Source: JANLUX01 sp031409815
Lineage (GTDB): Bacteria > Bacteroidota > Bacteroidia > AKYH767-A > OLB10
DNA: 21,056 nt
Assembly: GCA_031409815.1 (NCBI GenBank)
Contig: JANNXV010000202.1
Location: forward strand, 1-21,056
Direction: 5' to 3'
In this document: positions 1 through 8,665 of the stretch, piece after piece
Numbering within the stretch: the first letter of the stretch is position 1
Layout of the letters: every line of letters begins with the position of its first letter
Notes under the pieces: model-generated
Seen by the model: only the letters and a program-made list of their open reading frames with translations
Databases searched by the model: none
What the model was told of the DNA's origin: nothing
Program-made: the position numbers and the translations under genes

Positions 1-297
1 TATGGTATTGGCAGTTTGTTTTGTTTTTAGGAAAATTAAATCCAGGTCCGAATATATCGTAATACCTACGTCTAAATCTTTTTATAAATACTAAATACAG
101 TGATGACAATTTGTATAATCTTAAGTAAACTGAGGAAAAAAATATAAACATTACTGTTTATCATAATTATCTAAAGCAAATGCATAATTAGGTTAGTGAT
201 GTTGAATATGAAATCTTGTACTAAGAATAAATAGTTGGCTCTATTTGTTGTTTTAGAAAATCAACGCATGCTAATTACTCTTGCAAAAAGTTCTTAA
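1..297. other. Left-edge non-coding stretch
   Basis: I see no open frame of useful length with a plausible start, no tRNA-like cloverleaf and no strong hairpin followed by a T-run here. The sequence is very AT-rich. It lies downstream of the acyl-CoA synthetase, which is transcribed leftward, so a terminator for that gene would be expected, but none is obvious. It may also hold the upstream region of a gene lying outside the window. Confidence 0.6.
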
Positions 298-2061
298 TCA
301 GCCAAACATCTTATCAACCAAATGTTTATTGGCTTCAAAAATTACTTTTCGTTTCAAACTTAGTTTAGGTGTCATTTCACCTCTGTCAATACTCCATTCT
401 CGAGAAAGAAGTTCGAATTTTTTGAGCGTTTCGTAGTTTGCTAAAGTTGCATTTGTTGTTGTTACTTCTTCCTGAATTCTTTCTAAGACTTCTTTAACTT
501 TTATCATCTCTTCATTGGTGGTCCAATTAATTCCTTTTCGTTCGCACCATTCTTTTAAAAATGGAAATGCAGGAACTATTAATGCTGCGGCAAATTTTTG
601 GTTCTCGCCAACTATCATACTTTGTTCAATGAAACGCGATTCTTTTAATTTGTTTTCGATTAGCTGTGGTGTTATATATTTTCCGCCTGATGTTTTAAAA
701 ATCTCTTTTTTGCGGTCGGTAATTTTAAGATAGACACTCTCTTCAAATACACCAATATCGCCCGTATGAAACCAGCCTTCGGAATCAATTACTTCGGCTG
801 TCAAATCTGGTCGTTTGTAATAACCCAACATTAAGTTAGGTCCCATTGTTAATATCTCACCATCATCAGCTATTTTAACTTTAACATCATTTAAAACTTT
901 GCCCACAGTTCCAAATTTTAATCCGTTTTTTTCTAATGAGTTTACTGCAACCACAGGGCTTGTTTCAGTAAGCCCGTAACCTTCTAGAACTGGAATTTGA
1001 GCAGCCCAAAAAACCCTGGCCAATCTTGGTTGCAAAGCTGCACCACCCGAAATGGCTACTTTTACTTTTCCGCCAAGTGCTTCTCTCCATTTACTAAAAA
1101 TAAGTTTGTTGGCTAATTTCAATTGTTGTTCATACAGCCAACCATTGGCTCCGTTAGTCTCATACTTTAAGCCTAATTGCAATGCCCAAAAGAAAAGATT
1201 CTTTTTTATTCCGGTTAATTCAGCACCTTTAGCTACAATGCGATCGTAAACTTTTTCAAACAAACGAGGTACACACCCAAATATATCCGGATGAACTTCT
1301 TTTAAATTCTCAGATACTTTTTCGATACTCTCGGCATAATAAACAGAAACACCTTTAAACATATATAGATAAGTCAACACACGCTCATACACATGATTGA
1401 GTGGTAAAAAACTTAAAGCACGACCTTCTGAACCTACAGGACATAAATGTTGAGCACTTCTGATTTGAGATATAATATTGTCATGCGAAAGCATAACACC
1501 TTTTGGAGTTCCAGTTGTGCCGGATGTATAAAGTAAAGTGGCAAGGTCATTAGCCTTGATGGTTGATTTTATTTGAGTAAGCATAGCATCGCTCACATTT
1601 TTTTTACCGAGTTCAACGAGTTCTGTCCAGTGTGGCCGTTGATCAAGATGGTCGAATGTAAATACTCCTTTTACTGATTTAGCTTCAGGTAAACATTGTT
1701 GTATTTTATTCCATAATTCGTTATTGGAAACAAAAATGTATTTAATCTCAGCATCTTTAAGAATAAAAGTAAGGTCATCATTGCTGATGGTTGGATAAAT
1801 AGGCACATGTATAGCACCTGCCATCATCATACCCAAATCTACCATATTCCATTGTGGACGGTTATTGCTTAAGGTGGCTATTTTGTCGTCCTTTTGCAAG
1901 CCGGAGGCTAATAATCCATAAGCAAAATTGTGGGCATTGTCATAAATTTCTTTAGTGCTATAGGCTTTCCATTCTCCATATTCTTTTGCAGAAAAGAGAT
2001 CGTTTTTCTGAAAATTTCTATTCACATGTTCTAATAAATCAAACAACCTTATTATTTCCAT
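298..2061 (-). CDS. Long-chain fatty acid--CoA ligase (AMP-forming acyl-CoA synthetase)
   Basis: The 587-aa product activates free fatty acids to acyl-CoA through an acyl-adenylate, at the cost of ATP to AMP and PPi; this is the entry step for beta-oxidation or lipid recycling. The ANL-superfamily motifs appear in order: P-loop YTSGTTGTPKG (residues 178-188), YGLTETSP (362-369), GWFHTGDIG (429-437) with the ribose-binding Asp, and the hinge TDRKKEIFKTSGGKY (448-462). A Lys-rich LSLKRK near the C-terminus fits the catalytic-lysine region. Length and the long insert between the P-loop and the YGLTE motif match the FAA1/FadD15-like long-chain group rather than short-chain acetyl-CoA synthetases. 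It has no signal peptide and is probably cytosolic or peripheral at the membrane. The start is an ATG preceded by a 73-bp gap to a divergent oxidoreductase gene. Chain-length preference cannot be read from sequence. Confidence 0.95.
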   Translation of the reverse strand: MEIIRLFDLLEHVNRNFQKNDLFSAKEYGEWKAYSTKEIYDNAHNFAYGLLASGLQKDDKIATLSNNRPQWNMVDLGMMMAGAIHVPIYPTISNDDLTFILKDAEIKYIFVSNNELWNKIQQCLPEAKSVKGVFTFDHLDQRPHWTELVELGKKNVSDAMLTQIKSTIKANDLATLLYTSGTTGTPKGVMLSHDNIISQIRSAQHLCPVGSEGRALSFLPLNHVYERVLTYLYMFKGVSVYYAESIEKVSENLKEVHPDIFGCVPRLFEKVYDRIVAKGAELTGIKKNLFFWALQLGLKYETNGANGWLYEQQLKLANKLIFSKWREALGGKVKVAISGGAALQPRLARVFWAAQIPVLEGYGLTETSPVVAVNSLEKNGLKFGTVGKVLNDVKVKIADDGEILTMGPNLMLGYYKRPDLTAEVIDSEGWFHTGDIGVFEESVYLKITDRKKEIFKTSGGKYITPQLIENKLKESRFIEQSMIVGENQKFAAALIVPAFPFLKEWCERKGINWTTNEEMIKVKEVLERIQEEVTTTNATLANYETLKKFELLSREWSIDRGEMTPKLSLKRKVIFEANKHLVDKMFG

Positions 2062-2090
2062 TTCCGTATACTGATTTTAAATTATGTAGT

Positions 2091-2108
2091 TTTATTCGCG
2101 CAAATAAA
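2091..2108. promoter_or_regulatory. 18-bp near-palindrome between divergent genes
   Basis: The sequence TTTATTCGCGCAAATAAA pairs with itself at 8 of 9 positions; only the C7/A12 pair fails. It sits in the 73-bp gap between the acyl-CoA synthetase (-) and the flavin oxidoreductase (+). Read on the minus strand it contains TTTATTTGCGC, close to the TAnnTTTG promoter element of Bacteroidota. It may therefore be an overlapping divergent promoter core, an operator for a dimeric regulator, or both. Only the dyad is directly seen; the function is inferred. Confidence 0.35.
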
Positions 2109-2134
2109 AATAAATCATTTGAGTTAATAACATT

Positions 2135-3148
2135 ATGTCCATTGAAAATTCTTTTACACGTATGTTTAATCTGCGCTTGCCAATGGTGATGGCTCCCATG
2201 TTTTTGGTGTCGAACTTAGAAATGGTTCAGGCGTCAATTAATAAGGGTATTATGGGAACTTTTCCCACCCTTAACTATAGAAATGAAGGTGAATTGGCTC
2301 AAGTTATCGAAACTATTAATAAGTATCGTAAAAATGGTGAATTAGCACAAGGTAGTTTTGGCGTAAACCTTATTGTACAAAAGACCAATCCACTTTATCA
2401 AAAACATTTAAAAATTTGTGCAGATGGACAAGTTCCCTTTTATATTACCAGCCTTGGCAACCCTTCAGAAACAATAAAAATTGCACATAGTTATGGTGCC
2501 AAAGTTTTTTGTGATGTCACCAATTTGCTTCATGCAAAAAAGGCTTACGATAATGGTTGTGATGGGTTTATTGCTGTGAGCCAGGGAGCAGGAGGGCATG
2601 CAGGTCCCTATCCTAATTCAATTTTGGTGCCTACTTTACATGCTCATTTTCCCGGCACACCAGTGATTGCTGCCGGTGGAATTGCAACTGGTGCTTCAGT
2701 TGTTTCTATGCTCGCTTTAGGTGCTTCCGGAGTTAGCATTGGAACCAGGTTTATAGCCAGTAAAGAGGCAGGTGTTAGTGACGAGTACAAGCAATCAATT
2801 GTTGATTCTAGTATGGAAGATATTGTATTAACCGAAAAAATATCCGGAACGCCATGTACTATAATTAATACTCCTTACGCTAGAAAAATAGGCTACAAAC
2901 AGAACTGGTTCGAGAAAATGTTGAGCAATAGTGCTCGTACCCGAAAATACTTTAAAATGTTAGTGCAGATACGAGGAATGAAAAAACTCGAAGAAGCTGT
3001 GAAACCAGGCAACTACAATAATTTGTGGTGTGCAGGCCAGAGTGTTGAAATGATTAATGATATCTTGCCTTGCGAAACGATTGTAGATCAACTGGAATTG
3101 GAAATGAAGAGTGCTATGATTACGTTGAATGAATTAATAATCAATTAA
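2135..3148 (+). CDS. Nitronate monooxygenase-type FMN oxidoreductase (2-nitropropane dioxygenase family)
   Basis: The 337-aa product is a TIM-barrel flavoprotein of the nitronate monooxygenase / NAD(P)H-dependent flavin oxidoreductase family. Recognisable parts are the N-terminal LPMVMAPMFLVSN strand and loop (residues 15-27), GSFGVNLIV (73-81), the family signature GAGGHAG (151-157) with the conserved His at 155, the phosphate-binding AAGGIATG (179-186) and GTRF (203-206). Class I members oxidise alkyl nitronates, while relatives include quinone reductases and the enoyl reductase FabK, so the substrate here is open. It has no signal peptide and is probably cytosolic. It starts at ATG and ends 7 bp before the hotdog gene, so the two are very likely co-transcribed. 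Its divergent partner is an acyl-CoA synthetase, which makes a lipid-related role worth considering. Confidence 0.88.
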   Translation: MSIENSFTRMFNLRLPMVMAPMFLVSNLEMVQASINKGIMGTFPTLNYRNEGELAQVIETINKYRKNGELAQGSFGVNLIVQKTNPLYQKHLKICADGQVPFYITSLGNPSETIKIAHSYGAKVFCDVTNLLHAKKAYDNGCDGFIAVSQGAGGHAGPYPNSILVPTLHAHFPGTPVIAAGGIATGASVVSMLALGASGVSIGTRFIASKEAGVSDEYKQSIVDSSMEDIVLTEKISGTPCTIINTPYARKIGYKQNWFEKMLSNSARTRKYFKMLVQIRGMKKLEEAVKPGNYNNLWCAGQSVEMINDILPCETIVDQLELEMKSAMITLNELIIN

Positions 3149-3155
3149 CCAAAAG

Positions 3156-3668
3156 ATGGCTATTGATCTTGCAATTTATATTTCTAAAGCTCAGCATTCG
3201 ACTTTTTACAAATGGATGTTAAATCGAGGTTTGTGGTTTAAAATACCTTTTAATGCACCACATAAAATTCGCATTGCTGAAATTAATGATACTAGTATCT
3301 CAATGAACTTGCCATTTGTGCGTTCTAATAAAAATCACATTAATGGTATTCATGCTTGTGCTTTGGCTACTATGTGTGAGTATGTTTCAGGTCTCAGTTT
3401 GGTACGATTTCTCTCCGCAAGTAAATTTCGACTTATTTTGAAAAACATTCAAATCACCTATCACTATCAGGCAAAAACAATGGTAACTACAAGTTTTGCA
3501 ATTGATGAATCATTACTGTTTAGTATTAAACAAGAACTTCAAAATGCAGATGCTGTGTTTAAGGACTTTAATGTTGAAGTTTACGATGAAATGCAGAATC
3601 ATATTTGTACAGGTATTATTACCTGGCAAATTAAGAGCTGGAGTAAAGTAAAAACAGCTGTAGTTTGA
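3156..3668 (+). CDS. DUF4442-like hotdog-fold protein (putative thioesterase)
   Basis: The 170-aa product looks like the DUF4442 / PaaI-related hotdog-fold group. The segment NHINGIHACALATMCEYVSG (residues 60-79) corresponds to the conserved N-x(n)-G-T-x-H-A-G-A-L-x-x-x-x-E motif at the start of the central hotdog helix, which in active family members lines the acyl-CoA thioesterase site. An N-terminal helix precedes the beta-sheet, as in DUF4442. It has no signal peptide. The gene follows the flavin oxidoreductase after 7 bp and probably depends on the same transcript. Hydrolysis of an acyl thioester is inferred from fold and from the nearby acyl-CoA synthetase; the exact substrate cannot be said. 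Confidence in the fold is fair, in the activity lower. Confidence 0.7.
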   Translation: MAIDLAIYISKAQHSTFYKWMLNRGLWFKIPFNAPHKIRIAEINDTSISMNLPFVRSNKNHINGIHACALATMCEYVSGLSLVRFLSASKFRLILKNIQITYHYQAKTMVTTSFAIDESLLFSIKQELQNADAVFKDFNVEVYDEMQNHICTGIITWQIKSWSKVKTAVV

Positions 3669-3720
3669 TGAGGTTTTGGTTAATGTTCTTGCCCCAGTTT
3701 TTATAAACTTAAATAAGCTA

Positions 3721-3728
3721 TATTTTTG
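3721..3728 (+). promoter_or_regulatory. Bacteroidota -7 promoter element (TATTTTTG)
   Basis: TATTTTTG fits the TAnnTTTG -7 consensus of the Bacteroidota housekeeping sigma factor. It lies 20 bp before the ATG of the exported protein at 3749. A clear -33 TTG at the usual spacing is not seen; the nearest, at 3689-3691, is about 29 bp upstream, which is too far. Confidence 0.5.
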
Positions 3729-3748
3729 TAATTCAATTAACAATAGTT

Positions 3749-4183
3749 ATGAAGAAGGTATTTGTAGTAATATTAGTCCTGTTTTCAGGATTTTATTTAG
3801 CGCAAGCTCAAACCATTAAACCAACTACTCCTGAAGAGTATAATATTGGTTTAGCCGGGTACAAAATGTTTGTGCAAATGAAGGTTGATATTAAAAAGGG
3901 TTACAAAATAAATGACCTTTCCTCCTTTGAATATGGCGAACGAAAGGCCGATTTTAAAGGACTTTATCGTGACGGTGAAACAAAACCCTGTGCAGTTATA
4001 ATGGTTTACTCAAAATTAAGAGGCGCACCTGAGTATTATTGCATTCCAACTGCTGATGCTCCAGAGGAGTTGTGGGATCGTTTAAGAACTGCCAGCAATG
4101 GAGAAACAGACTCCAAGTCTGAGCAATTGCAATTTTTCTCATTTGCCTTGGCTAAGGGAATGATGTGGTTTGCAACAAAATAG
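3749..4183 (+). CDS. Exported protein of unknown function
   Basis: I do not recognise this 144-aa protein. It begins with a clear Sec signal peptide (MKKVFVVILVLFSGFYLAQA, cleavage probably before or after Q21), so the mature protein of about 123 residues should sit in the periplasm or at the cell surface. The mature part is a mixed alpha/beta-looking sequence with two cysteines about 20 residues apart (in KPCAV and YYCIP) that could form a disulfide. It has no lipobox, no T9SS sorting tail and no membrane segment after the signal. A TATTTTTG promoter box lies just upstream, so it is probably transcribed separately from the hotdog gene. The following thioredoxin-fold gene starts 97 bp later and could act on its cysteines, but that is only proximity. 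Confidence 0.8.
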   Translation: MKKVFVVILVLFSGFYLAQAQTIKPTTPEEYNIGLAGYKMFVQMKVDIKKGYKINDLSSFEYGERKADFKGLYRDGETKPCAVIMVYSKLRGAPEYYCIPTADAPEELWDRLRTASNGETDSKSEQLQFFSFALAKGMMWFATK

Positions 4184-4280
4184 TCTCAACCTCGAGTGCG
4201 TTATATATACTTCATTATTAATTAAGTGTACTAAATTAATTGCAGCGTAATATTGTACCTATAAAATTATAAATCATTTC

Positions 4281-5495
4281 ATGAAAAAGTATTTATTAAC
4301 TATTAGAATTTCTATTTTCTGTTTGATATTGTTTTCAATGTCTTTTATTAAAGTGAAAGCTCAAGACGATAACATTCAAGGCATTAAATTTCGTTCGCTC
4401 ACTTTAGAGCAGGCTATACAAACTGCAAAGGCTGAGAATAAAAAGGTGTTTGTTCATGGATTTGCGGATTGGTGTCATTTCTGTATGTACATGAAGGATA
4501 GTGTTTATATTGATAAAGAAGTAGCCAATTTTTTCAATGCCAATTTTGTTTGTATTAAAATTGATATGGAGAAGGAAGGTGCAGAAATGAACAAGGCATT
4601 ATTAATTCATACTTTCCCTGCTTTTCTTTTTTATGATGCTAATGGTGAATTGATGCATCGTGCTGCAGGTCGAAAATATAAACAAGCTTTTTTGGAATTG
4701 GGAAATGATGCACTTAAACCAGAAAAACAAATGCGTACCTATAAGAATAAATTTGATACAGGAACTGCCACACCTTATGAAGTAATGAAGTATTTCAGAA
4801 TGTTGGAAATGTCAGGTATGGACGCACAACCAATGATCAATACATACTTACTTAGTCAACCCGATTCAACTTTTTCAAGCTCCAATAACTGGCGAATATT
4901 TAATGATATTACAAAGGATGCAATGTTGCCAGCTGTACAACGTGTGATCAATTATAAAAGGGAATTTGAGAAAAAGTATACGGTTGATAGCGTTAATAAT
5001 AAGTTTATTGGTTTGTATAATAAATACCTTACCGATTATGTTCAGAGGGTGGATTCAGTAGGGTATGAAGCAGCCAAGAAAAGAGTAAAGGCAATTAAGG
5101 GGTTAGATATTGCAGATAAAATTTGCGCTTGGGCAGATTTAAATAAACTAAAGATGAAATCGGATTGGGAGCGTTATAAGATCGAGGGGAAAATATTTAT
5201 TGAGAATTATGGATTGCAGGATGCACGAAGATTGTATGAGGTTTCACAAGTTTATTATGATCGATTTTATTCAGATAAGGCAGTTTTGGCACAGGCAGAA
5301 CAATGGACCTTGAAATCAATTTCTTTAGCAGATTCATATAAGAGTAATAATTTGTTAGCTTCTATTTCGGTGATGTTAAACAATAAAGAGCAAGCACTTA
5401 AATCTGCAAATCATGCCATTGAATTAGGAAAGGCTACTAATACAGATTATAGTCAAACAACACAATTGCTACAAAGAATCCAAAGTATGGAGTAA
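4281..5495 (+). CDS. Exported thioredoxin-fold protein with long helical C-terminal region
   Basis: The 404-aa product has an N-terminal signal peptide (about residues 1-27, ending VKA before Q28), then a thioredoxin-like domain at about 35-150. The redox motif is WCHFC (Cys65 and Cys68), in the context of the FADWC loop; the cis-proline of the fold is in HTFPAFLF (Pro113). This resembles the thioredoxin_7 / DUF255-like group rather than classical WCGPC thioredoxin, and CHFC is an uncommon dipeptide choice. The remaining 250 residues are mostly predicted helix with TPR-like character near the end (about 330-400), a layout seen in Bacteroidota periplasmic thioredoxin-family proteins. It probably acts on disulfides in the periplasm. 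A terminator follows at 5522-5545. The electron donor and the substrates are not evident. Confidence 0.85.
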   Translation: MKKYLLTIRISIFCLILFSMSFIKVKAQDDNIQGIKFRSLTLEQAIQTAKAENKKVFVHGFADWCHFCMYMKDSVYIDKEVANFFNANFVCIKIDMEKEGAEMNKALLIHTFPAFLFYDANGELMHRAAGRKYKQAFLELGNDALKPEKQMRTYKNKFDTGTATPYEVMKYFRMLEMSGMDAQPMINTYLLSQPDSTFSSSNNWRIFNDITKDAMLPAVQRVINYKREFEKKYTVDSVNNKFIGLYNKYLTDYVQRVDSVGYEAAKKRVKAIKGLDIADKICAWADLNKLKMKSDWERYKIEGKIFIENYGLQDARRLYEVSQVYYDRFYSDKAVLAQAEQWTLKSISLADSYKSNNLLASISVMLNNKEQALKSANHAIELGKATNTDYSQTTQLLQRIQSME

Positions 5496-5521
5496 TCAAT
5501 AAAAATTTATATAATTTTTAA

Positions 5522-5545
5522 GGCCACATTTATTGTGGCTTTTTT
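5522..5545 (+). terminator. Rho-independent terminator after the thioredoxin-fold gene
   Basis: A stem GCCACA (5523-5528) and TGTGGC (5534-5539) with a 5-nt loop is followed directly by six T. The stem extends by one G-T and two A-T pairs. It begins 27 bp after the stop at 5495. The T-run overlaps the stop codon of the convergent amidohydrolase (5544-5546), so the two genes share almost no spacer. On the minus strand the stem lacks a T-run, so it should work mainly for the plus strand. Confidence 0.85.
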
Positions 5546-7199
5546 ATTTTCTTGAAAACACCATTTCACCGTTAAGGAAGGTGGAGAACACTTTTAAATT
5601 AAACAGGTTTTGGGTATCACTTTTCATCATATCCTTTTCCATAATTACAAAGTCGGCAAACTTGCCTTTTTCCAAACTTCCTTTCTCCTTTTCTTCGAAA
5701 GCTGAGTATGCAGCCCAAATGGTCATTGCTTTTAACGCCTCTTCTCTTGTTAATGAGTTAGAAGTTTGAAAACCATTTTCAGGAAATCCTTTTTGATCTT
5801 TTCGTACTACGAATGCATAAAATCCAAAAAGTGGGTTAATGTCTTCAACAGGAAAATCAGTACCGTAAGCCAACATTTTATTCTGTTGTAGAAGTTGTTT
5901 GTAAGAATATGCATTGTTGATCCTTTTGCTTCCTAGTCGGTCTTCAGCCCAATACATATCAGAAGTTGCGTGTGTTGGTTGTACTGATGGTATGATGGAA
6001 TATTTTCCAAATTTTGCCAAGTCGTTTGAGTCAACAACCTGACAATGTTCTATTCTCCATCGTCTGTCGTTTTTAGTTTTCAACACATCACTGTAAATGC
6101 TTAATATTAGTCGATTTGCAGAATCGCCAATAGCATGTATGCATAACTGGAAATTATGGTCATACACTTGCTGAGCTGCTAGTTTAAAATATTCAATATT
6201 CTGCAATAGCATTCCATAATGTCCATGTTCATCAGCATAAGGTTCTGTTAAACAAGCGCCACGAGAACCTAAAGCACCATCAGCGTAAATTTTGAATGAA
6301 CTCACATTAAGACGGTCCGTTTTACTTTTCCCTTTTTTGAAATAATATTTGCAATTGCCTTCTCCATAAATGATCATTGCATTGATGCGGATTTTTACTT
6401 GATCAGATTTTTGTAAGGCGTCAAGTTGTTCAATGGTGTCTCTGTCTAAACCGGCATCTGTAACGGAGGTAAGACCAACCTCAAAACAATTTCTTTGTCC
6501 TTTGAGTAAAGATTCGTTAATTAATTGTTGGCTAAAGTCTGGAATAAATTTCTTTACACTGTCCACTGCATTGTCAATTAAAATTCCGGTTAGCTTGCCA
6601 TCAACAATTTCAATTTCACCTCCGGCAATTTTTGTTTTTATATTGATGCCTGAAATATCCAGTGCTTTTTGATTGACTAAAACGGCATGACCATCCACAC
6701 GCATTAAATAAACTGGCGTTTCAGGAAATAAACTATCAAGCACTGTTTTGTTTGGAAAATGATTTTCTTTCCAATCATTTTGATCCCAACCTCTACCTAA
6801 TAGCCAACTAAATTTATTGGTTTTAGCAAAGGTGTTTACCAGGTCAATTATTTCGTCAAATGATTTGGTGCCATATAAATTACATTTTAGTAAATCGGAT
6901 GAATAACCATAAAAATGAGAGTGTGCGTCAATAAATCCTGGATATACAAATTTCCCTTTTAGATCAATTCTGTTGTTCGATTCAAATTTTTGTATTTCCT
7001 CATTGGTTCCGGTTGCAATAATTTTCCCTGCTTTTACAGCAAATGCTTCAACAATAGAAAAACTACTGTCGACCGTATAAACAGTTCCATTATAATAAAT
7101 GGCGTCAGCCTTTTGATTGCTATTCTTGCATGAGTAAGTTGAAAACGCTATTGCTAGTAGCAAGAAAGCTAATAGTGTTGAGTTTAATTTATTATTCAT
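5544..7199 (-). CDS. YtcJ-like amidohydrolase, predicted lipoprotein
   Basis: The 551-aa product belongs to the amidohydrolase superfamily, subgroup amidohydrolase 3 / YtcJ. Metal-site motifs are present: PGFIDAHSH (residues 87-95, His93 and His95), DGALGSRG, IHAIGDSANR, RIEHCQVV and the late YGTDFPVEDINP with the general-base Asp. The N-terminus is a lipoprotein-type signal with the candidate lipidated Cys at residue 24 (YSCKN), so the enzyme should be anchored in the envelope; the lipobox is not a perfect match. YtcJ-type enzymes hydrolyse amide or cyclic C-N bonds, but the natural substrate is mostly unknown. The ATG overlaps the stop of the upstream membrane-protein gene by 4 bp (ATGA), which implies translational coupling. 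It is the last gene of a minus-strand run starting with an amino-acid permease. Confidence 0.9.
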   Translation of the reverse strand: MNNKLNSTLLAFLLLAIAFSTYSCKNSNQKADAIYYNGTVYTVDSSFSIVEAFAVKAGKIIATGTNEEIQKFESNNRIDLKGKFVYPGFIDAHSHFYGYSSDLLKCNLYGTKSFDEIIDLVNTFAKTNKFSWLLGRGWDQNDWKENHFPNKTVLDSLFPETPVYLMRVDGHAVLVNQKALDISGINIKTKIAGGEIEIVDGKLTGILIDNAVDSVKKFIPDFSQQLINESLLKGQRNCFEVGLTSVTDAGLDRDTIEQLDALQKSDQVKIRINAMIIYGEGNCKYYFKKGKSKTDRLNVSSFKIYADGALGSRGACLTEPYADEHGHYGMLLQNIEYFKLAAQQVYDHNFQLCIHAIGDSANRLILSIYSDVLKTKNDRRWRIEHCQVVDSNDLAKFGKYSIIPSVQPTHATSDMYWAEDRLGSKRINNAYSYKQLLQQNKMLAYGTDFPVEDINPLFGFYAFVVRKDQKGFPENGFQTSNSLTREEALKAMTIWAAYSAFEEKEKGSLEKGKFADFVIMEKDMMKSDTQNLFNLKVFSTFLNGEMVFSRK

Positions 7200-8659
7200 A
7201 GATGTTTAAATATTTTGCAGTTTTTATTTTGCCAGATTAATTTGTATGAAGCGTTTTCTGCAGTGGTAAGTTCAAGCACTTTTTCATCACATACTTTTTT
7301 AATGTAGAGTAAATAGTTGGTTTGGTATTTTTCAAAAAGTACGTTCATCTCAATTGACGACTGAAATCCACGGTAGGGAATACATTTGCGGTCAGTATAC
7401 AATATAAATGCGTGGTGTTGTGCAAATGCGTAAGTAGCCTCTTTGGGAAGTGAATCGTTAATGTATTGAAATGCTTCAGCTGCATATTTTTCCTGAGGGC
7501 CTTCTTGTATTGTGCCTTGTTGATGTAAAATATTTTCTAAATTTATTTTGTATGTGAGTAAGACAATAATCGGAATGATAATTAATTTTAGGTTGTTTAG
7601 TCTGTAAGAGGGAATTTGTATACTACTTAATGTTTCGGTCTGGTAAAGCAAAAGCATTGGAAACACGGGCATTAAAAAGCGAATGGCTGCAGAACACGAA
7701 GGGTACAAAAACATTGCGCATAAATAAATCATCACAAACCAATCTTCAATTTTTATGCGTTTACTGAAACTTATTATGATGCCAATCAAAACAAGCGAAA
7801 GCATAAGTGATTTTTGTATGATGTTGGCAAAGCCCCATATTTCCTGCTCGTAAATTAATGTGAAAATAAAAGTGTAGTAATGAACAGTATTTAGCAATGT
7901 TGTTTTATCGATCATTCCTGTTATGAATGCATATGCAGTCCAACTTTGATAAGTTGTTTGAAATAAAATATTGTTAACAAATAGAAATAACAACAGCGCA
8001 AGGGAACTAAACAATATAGGCTGGGTCAAAAAAGCAGAAGCTGTTTTCTTAGTTGATTTGTTTGTCAACCAATAAATCGAGTAAACCGGAATCAAAACTA
8101 TTCCGATCAATCGAATACAAATCATAAATGCTGCAATTAAACTTAACCACATTATTTGTTTTGTGGTTACCGGCTTTTTTATGATGTCCAAAAAAATAAA
8201 CAGCAAAACGATAAAAGGCAAGTCAGAAAGCACAGCTAATTTCAATTGGAGAAATTGCGGATTGTAAATCATGGTGGCGGTCCAGAGCAATGTGGGAACA
8301 AATGCAATCCAATCGCGCAAATACCGAAATGTAAGTATTGCGATCAGGAAATAGCATAGTGACATTAAACAGGAGAAAACAAATAAGTTGTTTCCAAAAA
8401 AATAATAAAACGGTGCTAACAATAGTGGTAATCCTACTGGTCGGGTAGGAGGTCCGATCACATTATAAAATGCCGGATCAATAATTGCAAATGTTGTTTG
8501 TGGCTTTCCTTCAACGATGCATTTAGCCTGAAAAATATATTGTGCAAAATCATCTCCCCAATCGTGCGAAGCAGAAACATTGATAAAAAGTACCGGTGCA
8601 AATGCAAGTAGAACAATGATCCATTCCTTCCAACTGTTTTTTGTTGATGGCAATGGCAT
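7196..8659 (-). CDS. Multi-pass membrane protein, GT-C glycosyltransferase-like
   Basis: The 487-aa product has about ten predicted membrane helices and resembles GT-C-fold glycosyltransferases (PMT/ArnT family 39). The first helix is followed by a loop with HDWGDDFAQY (Asp36-Asp37), the position where GT-C enzymes carry a catalytic or metal-binding acidic pair, then RPVGLPLLLAPFYYFFG before the next helices and a SDLPF segment. The last 120 residues after the final helix look like a soluble extracytoplasmic domain, as in ArnT-like enzymes. A polyprenyl-phosphate sugar donor would be expected, with glycan or lipid as acceptor; neither is shown. It lies 6 bp after the short-chain dehydrogenase and overlaps the amidohydrolase by 4 bp. 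The family call is moderately sure; enzymatic activity is inferred. Confidence 0.72.
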   Translation of the reverse strand: MPLPSTKNSWKEWIIVLLAFAPVLFINVSASHDWGDDFAQYIFQAKCIVEGKPQTTFAIIDPAFYNVIGPPTRPVGLPLLLAPFYYFFGNNLFVFSCLMSLCYFLIAILTFRYLRDWIAFVPTLLWTATMIYNPQFLQLKLAVLSDLPFIVLLFIFLDIIKKPVTTKQIMWLSLIAAFMICIRLIGIVLIPVYSIYWLTNKSTKKTASAFLTQPILFSSLALLLFLFVNNILFQTTYQSWTAYAFITGMIDKTTLLNTVHYYTFIFTLIYEQEIWGFANIIQKSLMLSLVLIGIIISFSKRIKIEDWFVMIYLCAMFLYPSCSAAIRFLMPVFPMLLLYQTETLSSIQIPSYRLNNLKLIIIPIIVLLTYKINLENILHQQGTIQEGPQEKYAAEAFQYINDSLPKEATYAFAQHHAFILYTDRKCIPYRGFQSSIEMNVLFEKYQTNYLLYIKKVCDEKVLELTTAENASYKLIWQNKNCKIFKHL

Positions 8660-8665
8660 CGACTT

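Noticed and set aside
1..10. TATGGTATTG occurs at the left edge and again at 20868-20877
   Set aside because: A single 10-base match in AT-rich DNA with no extension; not evidence of flanking repeats.
4248..4255. TAATATTG as a promoter for the thioredoxin-fold gene
   Set aside because: One mismatch to TAnnTTTG at a key position and no -33 element; too weak to list.
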